This document shows, piece by piece, positions 54,415 to 64,000 of a stretch of 64,000 bases of DNA. This DNA comes from Stictocephala bisonia. Its lineage: Eukaryota > Arthropoda > Insecta > Hemiptera > Membracidae. The position numbers were made by a program, and so were the translations under genes. The stretch is from the NCBI GenBank assembly GCA_035578905.1, contig JAQJVL010000102.1:1149501-1213500 (forward strand), written 5' to 3'. A model generated the notes under the pieces. The model did not search any database, was not told where the DNA came from, and saw nothing but the letters and a program-made list of their open reading frames with translations. Numbering within the stretch: the first letter of the stretch is position 1; each line of letters opens with the position of its first letter.

Positions 54415-56450
54415 ATGGGTTTGAATCCTAAGTCAAGTTTGAAGTGTTATTGGTCAAAAGTTGGGTCACAAAGAATGACATGGTTTAGAGAGATGTTTTC
54501 TACAAACAGGTTTGAAAGAATACTTTATTTCTTTCACTTGGTTAACAATACTAACTTGCCAAAAACCTGGTCTAGAAAACGTCTCACTAAACCATGTCAT
54601 TCTTTGTGAACCGAAGCCATATCACATGTCTCGTTTTTTATTAATAAGTTTATAATTTAGCTGCCCCCAATCTTCACTGTATAACTAGTTGGCACTTAGC
54701 TAATATTTCAGACTGCATCTCGTCTCTAATATCGGCTAGACCTATTATATTAGCCGACTACGTCTATGGTTTTCATTTGATTACACCAGGTTTTCATCAA
54801 TTTCTCGTTATGAAATGATTATTTATCTGTTGTTCAGTGTAGCCTCATGTATCGAAGTAGTTTCTAGTTGCACACATTTCATTACCGATCATAATTTAAA
54901 AACTAAGCGAATTTAAAATATATTTTTAGTAAATTTGCTTAGTTATTATTATTAATCGATTGAACTACAGTCTTTTGTCATCCAGATTTTCAAATTTGAT
55001 TGTACAATTCACAGCTTATTTCCGGTTAGTTGTAACCTTGTTATTACTGAATTAAATACCCACAGAATACAGATCCACTCTTCTTGGCGTGTACACTATC
55101 AATTTTTTGTTGAGCGGAGGCAATTCTGAAAGCAAATGACTGCATTTGATGATGACACCTGAATTTTAGCATCAGTTTGGTTGGATGCAGCTTTTGCCAA
55201 CAAGCTTCGCTACGTTTTCGCGGTATACTTTGAACTAAACCGCCAGATAAACATATCGGCCGGCTGTGAAACAGTATAATTGGCTTGCATAGAAAATCTG
55301 ACTGTGATATGAGTGAACAGATTAAATCTTTATAATCCACGTATTAATTTCAATTAATAATATACTTTCTTAGTTTCTTACATCATATTAGCTATGAAAA
55401 AAGGAAAAAGGTTAAACGAAACAATGGCACATAAAAATATCGGAAGGCAGGAAGTGCAAGTTTTATTTATCAAATGTTAAAGTTACAAACAAAAAATCAA
55501 AATTATTGTGTTCAGTTTAGATGTATATATTTACGAATCTGACAAAACTTAACTTAGGCTTAGGGATGGTGTCTGCCTTTTACAGTTGTCTTAGGTGAAC
55601 AGGAAGTCCTTCTATAAATACTCGCTCAAAAATATTTGATACTCGAAAAAATGCCAACTACTCGACTTGACTCGAACTCAAAAATCACTACTCGCACACC
55701 CCCCTAGTTTTTATTGATAATTTTTTTACAACTGTCAATTTAACTAACTGGTTATATAAAGAAAAAACCTATCTTACAGGCACGGTACGTCGAGACCGTA
55801 AGAACTTGCCTATTCAAGTGAAAGGCAAGTTTCAAGTAGGTGACAAAAAATATTTTAAAAGTAATGAAACTTTATGCCTTGCAAGTTATCCTAAAGAAAA
55901 CCTGTAGTTCTTACATCTACTGTTGGAATAGCTAAAGATGAGACCGTAAAAAACAAAAAACGCAGAGGGCGAGTAACAACTGAAATGAAGGCAAGTATCA
56001 TTGTTAATTAAAATAAATTCATGGGTGGTATTGACTCGTATGATATGATGCTATACTGCTACTTAACGAGAGTAGGCAAATGAAATATTGGAAAAAGGTT
56101 TTTATAATTTCATTTCAAGGATGATTTTAAATGACTATATCCTTTATAAAGAAACATGTAAGAAGAACAATCTAAAACCTTGCAGCCATTACCAATTCAT
56201 TGTTGAAATAATTAAATCAGTAGCAGAAAGTTGAATCCAGGAGAATGCAAGACGTAACAACGGTGGCGATAATGAGTTAGTAGGATCTGGTTTGGAAAAA
56301 CTGCCTGAAAAAAAAGAAAGAACATGCTTTGTGTGTTCCAAAAGAGAAACTGCCCAAGAGCGTGATAGGAAGCAGTCCAGGACTATTGGCGTTAAATGCA
56401 AAGAGGGGTGTCATCCATTGTGTTTGGAGCGCCACAGATGCAAAACATAA
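54415..56450 (+). pseudogene. piggyBac transposase pseudogene, split by a hAT element
   Basis: The left part (54415-54609) reads YWSKVGSQRMTWFREMFSTN, RFERILYFFHLVNNTN, the conserved region ahead of the piggyBac catalytic core. The right part resumes at about 55715: YIDNFFTTVNLTNWLYKEKT, YLTGTVRRDRKNLPIQVKGK, then FMGGIDSYDMMLYCYLTR, and ends with the cysteine-rich domain ERTCFVCSKRETAQERDRKQ ... CKEGCHPLCLERHRCKT and a stop near 56450. D in YIDNFF and D in GGIDSYD are catalytic-type positions. The part expected between the two halves, including the first catalytic D, is missing. Frameshifts and stops occur in the right half. Confidence 0.85.
54610..55706. mobile_element. hAT element copy lacking its left end
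   Basis: From about 54625 the sequence follows the full-length element at 39905-40976 (TCGTTTTTTATTNATAAGTT, CACTGTATNACTAGTTGGCA, ATTATATTAGCCGACTACG) and ends CTACTCGCACACCCCCCTA. The left TIR and about 1.2 kb are absent. It lies between the two halves of the piggyBac pseudogene, so a deletion probably removed its left end together with piggyBac sequence. Confidence 0.85.
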
Positions 56451-56595
56451 GTGTATATCAGCCAAGTAAAAATTCTAAATATGTTAAAGTTTGAATTTTG
56501 TATGAACTGGACTAATGTTTTTGCAGTTTTGGATAACCATGACCCTGTAGTACAAAAAATTTGATTTGTAATAGTACTATACTTTTGTCTTAATT

Positions 56596-57055
56596 TTTAT
56601 TCTTACATTCTTACATATGAGACGCCGACACAACGTTGTTGGTATTTTAAGGCGAATATGAATGGTTATATGAGTGTAGGATGAGTGTGGATGAAAGTAG
56701 TCTGGTTACTAACTGAGTTCAACTGTTCCTCAGAAAGGGCAATTTATTAATAGCCCAACAGCCAGGGCAACTAAGGGACCTACAGCTTTACGTGGAATCC
56801 CAACCACGTAGTGCTGGTCTGATTTTCAGCTAATTGACAAGCCTGATACTGAGTTATCTCCCCCACATAACATACGCACAATGATCACCACCCAACATGT
56901 ACACCCCAGACTTCTCTAGTAGTGTCCACGCCGATAGCAACCACTAAGCGGACGCCATGTCGGTATTAAGAGGACCCAGCATCCAGTCTATCACCTACAA
57001 TCTCCCAAACACTTTGTCCCCAAGTAGCTGAGTTACAGCACTGCGCCACCATTGG
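56596..57055 (-). repeat. SINE with a second type of tRNA-like head
   Basis: Read on the minus strand: CCCAATGGTGGCGCAGTGCT, GTAACTCAGCTACTTGGGGA (A-box-like start), a body, then the shared tail domain (GGGCTATTAATAAATTGCCC, CTTTCTGAGGAACAGTTGA, CACACTCATCCTACACTCAT, TTCGCCTTAAAATACCAAC) and a (TAAGAATG)n-type tail. The tail domain is the same as in the SINE at 14001-14284, but the head differs. Confidence 0.7.
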
Positions 57056-58580
57056 GTTTTTGCGTATGACTAAATTCCTCTAATTAGCTCTAACTTTTAT
57101 TATTATTATAATTTGATGAAATTTGCTACACATGTTCATTTTTAAATTCTAAACAAAATTAAAAAAGTTCCAACACTTGTTTCTGGTTTATGCTTCAAGG
57201 GAAGCCGAACTTGAGATTTAATTTGTAACTTTTAATTGTTTATATACAATATAATATACTTTAGACTAACCCACTGTAATATTTTTTTTCTGCAAAGAGC
57301 AAGTAATTCTAAAGATTTTAGTAGACAAACTATTTAAACATTTTAGACAAACATTCTAACATTTTAGAGAACATTCTAGACAAACATATTTCTATAGTTT
57401 CTCTGAATGTCTACAAAATTACATATTTGAGCACAATTTTTTTCACACAAAACTTTTCAAGTCATAAACATTTTTTGCACAAACCGAAAAATTTTCAAAA
57501 ATTATACGATCCTCAAAGGGTTAAGATGCCGATCATCAAGATATGGGCGAATATGGATTTCCAACGAGTGTGATGAATGTCAATGATTTCCCAATGCACG
57601 AGCAGCTTGTTTAGTGTCTTAAAGAATACTTATATTTACTCAGTTGTTTAAAGAGATAAAAAATGTATATGTTATGCAAAGACAAAGAAATTTCATGACG
57701 ATATAAAGGAATTTTGACTTAGTGGCAACAAAATATGTTTCAGTGTACAACATTAATCACTGTTGTTAAAAATAATTCTTTTGTTTGTTGTTATGTATCA
57801 AAAAGAGTTCACTGTCTTAATTGTAAGTAACACGTTTCACAGCAGCAATGTTTTATCATACTTTTGGTCTAAAGAATATAACAGTTTCTCTACTTTGAAG
57901 GAGTGCTTAAATCATTTACATCCTTCATTTAAAAAATGAGAGAATAAAACATTGCCATTTTCTATATAAATCATTTAAGATTTAATCTTGGATTTTCATT
58001 AAATTTAAGCAAATGAAAAATACTCAACTAAAGAAATAAACTGTAAACATTCAAAAGTATCACTGATTTAAATTATATTTTATAAATTATACGTCAGCTA
58101 ACCAACAGAATATTTTCATTCTTGCTAAACCTGAAAAGATCCATAGACACCATGTAAGGAATTCAATCAAAATACAACTTGCAACATTGCAATAATATTG
58201 ATTAATGAGCAATTGATTATGAGAATAGAAAAATCAATATTTATCAGTCTAGCTTAGAGTATTTACCACACAAATAATAATATAATACTGTTTTTTAATG
58301 CTTAACTTAACCCCCTTTAAAACTTACTAAAAAATATATATAACTGTTGTTGTGATATTGGAACAAAAAACAATATACACACTAATTTTGCAAAATAATC
58401 TGGCACTTTCTCCATTGAGCCACAAAAGCTTCTCATTCCACCACCAGGATTAACTCACCAAACCTCAACTTTTCAATTTGAACTATCTTCTTTTAAAAAG
58501 TATTTTCATGCATGTAATATACAAATAGTTAAATAAAAGCTTCAATTACTTAAGACTTGTTCTATAGAATTACATTTTAC
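57056..58580. other. CREB intron with SINE fragment
   Basis: A piece of the SINE tail domain is at 57523-57590 (TTAAGATGCCGATCATCAAG, ATATGGGCGAATATGGAT) on the minus strand. The remainder is AT-rich with nothing recognised. Confidence 0.5.
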
Positions 58581-58670
58581 CTGCTTGGTAGTGTGTGGGT
58601 AGTGAATGTGAAGAAAGCTCAGAGTCAAGATTAGAATCACAATCTGAACCTGAAGATTCCACTTTACCAC
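58581..58670 (-). CDS. CREB-type bZIP transcription factor, serine-rich cassette exon
   Basis: A 90-nt minus-strand exon with acceptor TGTGGATAG and donor GCAG/GTAAAATG, phase 1 in and out. It encodes GKVESSGSDCDSNLDSELSS then HSLPTHYQA. It lies between the KID and Q2-like exons, where vertebrate CREB has a variable acidic/serine linker. Many S-D/E pairs could be casein-kinase-type sites (inference). Since it is 30 codons in matching phases it is a candidate alternative exon. Confidence 0.85.
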
Positions 58671-59249
58671 CTATCCACAAAAATAAGTACAATAACTAGT
58701 ACTTTACATAACTCAAAACACAATCAATGCTGCAAACAATTGTTAGATGAATATATAGCAGTGATATCTCAGGATGGCTACTCAATCATGTAAAAAAAAT
58801 TCAAGCATAATTCAAGGTTTTTTCCAAGGGGTTTCAAACAAAATTCAAGGCGCACTTACAAAGGAAAATATTTCTGAATCGACATAATCACTCATTATAG
58901 TACAATACATAAAAAAGCACGTTTTATAGCTAAATATGTCAATAATCTTGTAGGCCATAAAGAAATTGAATTATTGCATAAGTATCCTAGGTTTAATTAG
59001 CAGTTACCTAAAAAATTTTATTTCATTGATAAGTAGGCTCAAAATCTAGTGATATGCCTAACTTACTTTAATACAATTTTTACTAATAAACCTACGGACT
59101 ATTTGCGATAGGCCCAGCTTTAATTAATTACTGTTGTATCAATAACACGATGAGTTGAAAACAAAACTCGTTTTATATCTGATAAGTATGTGAAAAACCC
59201 ACATTTTTAAAAATCATTATTTTTTGACGACTTTTTTTTCATTTTACAT

Positions 59250-61462
59250 GTTTAGGTAACCATGCAATTTCTTTTCACCTCTGAAAATACAATTTCTTGT
59301 TGAAGAAATATTGAAATGTGAATTTTTGAGGTTTTTTTCATTTTACATGTTTTGGTAACCATGCAATTTCTTGTCACCTCTGAAAATACAATTTCTTGTT
59401 GAAAAAGTGGTGAAATGTAAGTTTTTTTTTTTTTTGAGGAGGTTGATTTCATCTGCAGAAAACTCTTTTTTAACAGAAAATCGAAAAAACTAGTTTTTTT
59501 ATCTGATAGTGAAAAAAACAACTTTTTTAAATATAGTTTTCCATCAAATTTCTTTTCCATTTCACATGTTTTTTAGGCTGAACACGAATGTATAATTGTG
59601 TTTGTAGTTAAATTATTTATTTAGCCTGAAAAATGCATTTTATACTTACCTGACCAAACATAACCTAACTTGTCCTAATTGTCTATTTACTCAACAAAAA
59701 TATAAACTACCAACAAATGTAATATTCAATAAAAAAAACAAAAATTCCGCTGCTGTCACTCTGGCGGAAATATAGATGAATTTGGTTTTTTGTGATTAAT
59801 AGTTGTTGTATATAATGATCGCATAATGGCCGCTAATCGTGATTCGCTGCGAAAGTAGTTTTCTTTATATCTCAAGAAATAGTGGTAATAGACCAAATTC
59901 ATATTCAGTACAAAAAAATACATCGAAATAAAAAAACTATGATTAAAATACTATTTAAACTAACAGAAATATGTCAAAAATACTATAAGTTCTGATATTA
60001 GTTTTCCGAATTTTTCGGTAAAATACGTAATTTCCACTAAATGTTTTTTATGCTAATCACGAATATATAATTGGGTTATCCAGTAACATTATTTTTTCGG
60101 CCTAAAAAATACACTTTTTACTGACCAACATAACCGAACTTATCATGACTATTTACTCAACAAATAGACGTAATTTGCGTTGAATTATTGTGCCTGGCCT
60201 CCGTGACGGCCTACCGTCCGTCATTCCGGCAGTAGTATGCGTGAATTAAGTTTTTTTGTGGTTAAAATCTGATGTATATAATGATCGCTAATCGTGATTC
60301 GCCGCGAAAGTAGTTTTTCCGTTATATCTCGAGAAATAATTTGTATAGACCAAAATAGGGTAATTATGCACTTTCTTGCCACCTCTGAAAATGCGATTTC
60401 ATGTTGAAAAAGTGGTAAAATATGAGTTTAAAACTCTTGAGGAGTTTGATTTTATCCGCTTAAAACTCGTTTTTTACCCAAAAATCGAAAGACTAGTATT
60501 TTATCTGATAGTGAAAAAACCAACTTTTTTAAAAATCGCTATTTTTCGACAATTTTTTTTATTTCTCATGTTTTTTATGTTAAAAACAAATATATAACTG
60601 GTTTTGTAGTAAAATTATTTTTTCAGCTCGAAAATTCATTTTTTCCTGACAACCTAATACAGCCTAATTTTCTATTTCTCAACAAAAATTCATAATTTGC
60701 GTTAAATTCGAGTGTTTGGCCTCCGTGATCTTAGTCCATTTTGTGGTGGTGACCCACCCACCCACCCATACGCGTACAGTGGCATTGACCCACCTGCCCG
60801 CCCATACACGTACAGTGGCATTGACCCACCCGGCCGCCCATACACGTACAGTGACATTGACCCACCCATCCGCCCATACACGTACAGTGGCATTGACCCA
60901 CCCACCCGCCCATACACGTACAGTGGCATTGACCCACCCGCCCGCCCATACACGTATAGTGGTATTGACCCACCCGCCCGCCCATACACGTACAGTGGCA
61001 TTGTTAATACTACAATGTTTCAATACTACTATTGACCCACACACCACCCATACACGCACAGTGGTATTGACAGTGGTGGCAGGCTGCTCCGGCGGAATTA
61101 TAGGTGAATTCGGTTTTTGTGATTAATAGTTGTATATAATGATCGCGTAATGGCCACTAATCGTGATTCGCCGCGATAGTAGTTTTTCCGTTATATCTCG
61201 AGAAATATTTGTAATAGACCAAAATAGTTTTCAAATTTGTATTCAGCGCAAAAAAACACAACAAAATAAAAAAAGATGATTCAAATACCATTTAAATTAA
61301 CGGAAATATGACAAAAATACTAAAAGTTGACATTGGTTTTTTCAAATTGTTCGGTAAAAACAATTTCCGCAGAATAAAAAATTCTCACGAAATTGTAGTC
61401 AATTTTTGACCCATTTCAGGTAGTTTTCAAATTTTGTTTGGTGGCAAGAAACTGCATAATAG
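59250..61462. repeat. Repeated units nested in the 3.7-kb element
   Basis: A block containing ATGCAATTTCTTKTCACCTC recurs at about 59258, 59351 and 60366. A second block, TATATAATGATCGC ... CGTGATTCGCYGCGAAAGTA ... TATATCTCGAGAAATA ... ATAGACCAAA, recurs at about 59809, 60271 and 61131. The last unit is bounded by imperfect inverted repeats (ATTATGCACTTTCTTGCCAC at 60363 and its inverse, ending 61462), so it may be a separate element of about 1.1 kb that was duplicated in tandem. Confidence 0.8.
60751..61070. repeat. 36-bp G-rich minisatellite, array 4
   Basis: Seven units in reverse orientation (CATTGACCCACCCGCCCGCC then CATACACGTACAGTGG), followed after a short TACAATGTTTCAATACTACT spacer by one more unit. 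It lies within the last nested unit of the 3.7-kb element. Confidence 0.93.
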
Positions 61463-62440
61463 CCTTGTTGGTTTTAATAAATAATAATTCACACAAGACT
61501 AAAACACTTAGTCAAAATTTACGATTTTAGAGTTAGTTAGACCTTTAAGTCAATAAACTACAACACAAAACGTTCCACACTTAAAACAACATCCAATGAA
61601 CTTTATATTAATGTTTTTATCCAATAAATTGTTTAAGTAATTCTGCATTTTATTGATCATAACTGAATAAATAAACTGGAAGGTTTAATTAACAAAACAC
61701 ACTCTTCGCTGGTGGTAAATTACCGTTCACATTATCTCTTCTTGTTGCCTACCTGTTGTTGCCGGTAATGGTAAACGTAAACAAAACAAATGCATCAGCC
61801 CATCCTCACCCAGCCTGTTGTCGATGTATTTTCGTTATTTAAAAAGAACGCAACAGTTTCATTGAAACAATAATTCGGCACCAAAACGTTTCAAAATTTT
61901 GCAAATAGCTGCAGAACAGACAGCAACAGTGAGCGTCATCGGATATCAATAGAACAAAACGAAAACTCCTAAAGTTTAGTCGCAACTTTAACCTGCAGCG
62001 TAAGTTGCAACAGAATGTCAACAAATCTCAGAGGCGACACTTGACATTAGATTGATTTGCGTGTCTCGGCAAAATGCAGTGGGTGAGGCTGTCATATTGT
62101 CTGCAACAGCTTCATTCAACTGTTTCGACGTTAAAACTGTTTCGGTTGCAACCGTTTTGTAAAACTATTCCATGTGTATTATTTTGAACATATCAATGTG
62201 CCGAGTCGACTCGTGTCTTATCATACGAAGATTGACGAGGTTACCCGAACTTATCGCTTGAGTTTAACTGGAGCCATGAAGTCCGAACCTTACTGACGTC
62301 ACCGGATTACTCTCGTCTCGCTCGACGAGAATTCCCGATGGATACCGAAATTCAAGCATATTTCCAGGTTTTTTCAAGGCGCCGTAAAATTCAAGCATAA
62401 TTCCAGGTTTTCCCGGAATTCCCGGTGAGTAGCCACCCTG

Positions 62441-62759
62441 TATCTATATCTAAAATATAGCATTATTCCTGAGTTTAATCAATCAGGTAGGCCAAGAATT
62501 TTTGTTTGTAGTGACTGAAGAAGAGGCCAGTGGCCCTGAAATATTTCACTATTCAATTCTTTGTTATGTGATTGTGTCTATCTACAGTGTACAGTCTACC
62601 AAATTTATCAGGCATGCTGCTTTCCTTTCCTTTCAATACTACTGAGTTTAATCAATGAAATTATTAGGTTGAACTTGTGTCTTCTTTTTTCATTGTAAAT
62701 AGAAATTGTTTAGCTGAAAATTCACAATATCAAGCAAATATTTTTGCAATGACTATGAC
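62441..62759. other. CREB intron, nothing recognised
   Basis: No supported gene or element. Confidence 0.4.
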
Positions 62760-62838
62760 TGTTAAGGTTAGGTGGTAGCCGAGGACTGTCCAGCCCTAAC
62801 CTCGCCTTAAAAATAAAGTCGTTTTTCATTTCATTTCA
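62760..62838 (+). repeat. LINE family A, 3' terminus only
   Basis: TTAAGGTTAGGTGGTAGCCG ... CCTTAAAAATAAAGTCGTTT then TTCATTTCATTTCAC. The same end as the LINE copies at 36531-37480 and 44700-45535, extremely 5'-truncated. Confidence 0.75.
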
Positions 62839-62839
62839 C

Positions 62840-63364
62840 TTGACTGAAAGATTTCATTGGAACATTTCACTTTTGGTTTATTTGAACATGCTAATAAGTT
62901 TTAAGCAGAATAAAAACAAAAATGCACAAGCTGAACACATGATATTCTACAATTTTATTTGGTAAACTTGTTTATCAATTTAATATTGGTATACAAACAG
63001 AATGTATTATGCCTATTAATAATTACTTAAACAAATCAAACTACTGGAGTTCTTTGTACTTGCTTGCTAGTAGTCCCCTATTGCATTTCAACTACATCAA
63101 TCTTTCAATAGCTTCAACTTGCACATTTGCTTTACTTTCGGTTTCTCTGTTCAATTTGAGATTGTATGTATAGAAATACATCATAAGAAATACCTTTATT
63201 AAAATGTACATTGAAAATACACCTATCACTTGACTACTTAAAATGTTATTGTAAGGCTAAAATAAAAAATTATCTAAAACTCTATTTTGATAATTGAAAC
63301 AATACTGTGATATTTTATAAACAATTCCTGAAAATTTTGAAATATTATTTCTAAATGTCCTCAC
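62840..63364. other. CREB intron, nothing recognised
   Basis: AT-rich, no supported gene. Confidence 0.5.
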
Positions 63365-63482
63365 CTCCAAGGTCGTTTAGAATCTTCCTATAAGAAGGCC
63401 TTCGGCTCAGAATATCCCTTCTTTTTCTTGTTGTTGAGTCCTCATCATTGGAAAGACTGTCATCTGAACCAGCTTCTACGAC
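63365..63482 (-). CDS. CREB-type bZIP transcription factor, KID exon
   Basis: A 118-nt minus-strand exon with acceptor ATGGTTTCAG and donor TTGGAG/GTGAGG, phase 0 in and phase 1 out. It encodes VVEAGSDDSLSNDEDSTTRK followed by RRDILSRRPSYRKILNDLGG. The kinase-inducible domain is nearly identical to that of mammalian CREB (R-R-E-I-L-S-R-R-P-S-Y-R-K-I-L-N-D-L), with the PKA target Ser in RRPSY (equivalent of Ser133). Phosphorylation there recruits the KIX domain of CBP/p300, so the product should be a cAMP/Ca2+-responsive nuclear activator. Exons encoding the N-terminus lie beyond the right edge. Confidence 0.97.
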
Positions 63483-64000
63483 CTGAAACCATACAATAGT
63501 TGTAGATGTGTGCACTCGTCAAAGAAATGGACAGCGCATTACGTCATTTAATAGCATGCAACAATACTGATTAAGTGTATAATTTTAGAACTATTTAAAT
63601 GTAATATTTGAAAATATCGTCTGAAAAAATTGAAGGAAATACTTCGTCAGTAAAACAATAAACATACAACACATTACAGTGTACATACTAAAGTGCATGT
63701 GCTTTTTGGTCAGTCTTAAAATTAACAAGTCATAATTTGTTGTCTGCTAAGTCATAATTGTGGTTGGCATTATTTCTCTTCAGAGCAGTTCACTGCTGAC
63801 TCAAATGCAGTCATCCCATCATCATGGACTAGCCCCGAATCTAAAGTCAGTCCTTCATCACTCAGTCTGCAGATTCACTTACTTAGTGGTGAAGAAAAGA
63901 ATCTCATCTTCACAATAAATTTGACATCCTGGATCATTCTCTCACTGTTGATCCACTCTGTTGCAACAGTCAGGTCACAATGCTAAATCTGAGGAATATC
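63483..64000. other. CREB intron upstream of the KID exon
   Basis: No exon could be supported. A GC-richer stretch at 63780-63960 has no frame with a recognisable domain. Confidence 0.4.

Larger units (their letters stand above)
58770..62440. mobile_element. 3.7-kb TIR element with 5-bp target duplications, unclassified
   Basis: The left end reads CAGGATGGCTACTCA and the right end, inverted, CAGGGTGGCTACTCA (one difference in 15). The 5-bp sequence TATCT lies immediately outside both ends. Subterminal TTCAAGCATAATTC-type motifs recur at both ends. Inside are repeated units (59250-61462) and a copy of the 36-bp minisatellite, but no transposase frame. The ends recall hAT elements, but the apparent TSD is 5 bp instead of 8. 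Confidence 0.75.

Noticed and set aside
59252..59560. 102-residue lysine/phenylalanine-rich frame
   Set aside because: It covers two copies of the nested repeat unit in the 3.7-kb element and reads a poly-A/T-rich sequence.
63780..63960. GC-richer stretch as a further CREB exon
   Set aside because: No frame gives CREB N-terminal (Q1-like) sequence and the possible splice sites are weak.

Overview
This window looks like AT-rich insect nuclear DNA. The hints of a hemipteran or relative are its very high transposon load, long introns and mix of element families; that placement is inference, because no species-diagnostic gene is present. Most open frames are remnants of mobile elements or frames through tandem repeats. 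Two host genes can be read from exons with clean splice sites and compatible phases, and both lie on the minus strand.

Gene 1 (about 1.8-9.9 kb, perhaps with a 5' exon near 22 kb) is a SWEET/MtN3/saliva-family sugar transporter. Three exons (9849-9947, 4304-4381, 1783-1906) join in phase to give the first 93 residues, which form one three-helix MtN3 domain. The rest lies beyond the left edge. Residues usually conserved in the sugar pocket appear to be replaced. Gene 2 (34.5-63.5 kb) is the 3' part of a CREB-type bZIP transcription factor. Five exons (63365-63482 KID, 58581-58670, 52466-52609, 47122-47209, 34540-34687 bZIP and stop) give 195 residues of continuous frame. The two exons between KID and bZIP are 90 and 144 nt, both phase 1-1, so each can be skipped without shifting the frame.

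The remainder is mostly mobile DNA. Left part (0-34 kb): a 36-bp G-rich minisatellite, a solo LTR, an intact Tigger/pogo transposon inserted inside a 48-bp tandem array, a broken Copia polymerase split by a small hAT element, a piggyBac remnant split by a SINE, an intact ITm transposon with a DD82E-type catalytic spacing and long inverted repeats, a DD41D-type mariner remnant, LINE pieces, a decayed PIF/Harbinger, a Helitron-like fragment, a 34/45-bp array, and a second, broken Tigger. Right part (34-64 kb, CREB introns): several LINE 3' ends, two related non-autonomous hAT elements (one inside a piggyBac pseudogene), an inverted-repeat mini-mariner, an 83-bp array, SINEs, and a 3.7-kb TIR element with 5-bp target duplications that carries nested units and another copy of the 36-bp minisatellite.

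The most notable points are the dispersed minisatellite, whose every unit holds an uninterrupted (GGGT)4 quadruplex motif and whose arrays switch orientation; the two transposons with intact transposases; the SWEET pocket substitutions; and the in-frame cassette exons of CREB. No prokaryotic-type system, CRISPR array, rRNA or genuine tRNA gene was seen.
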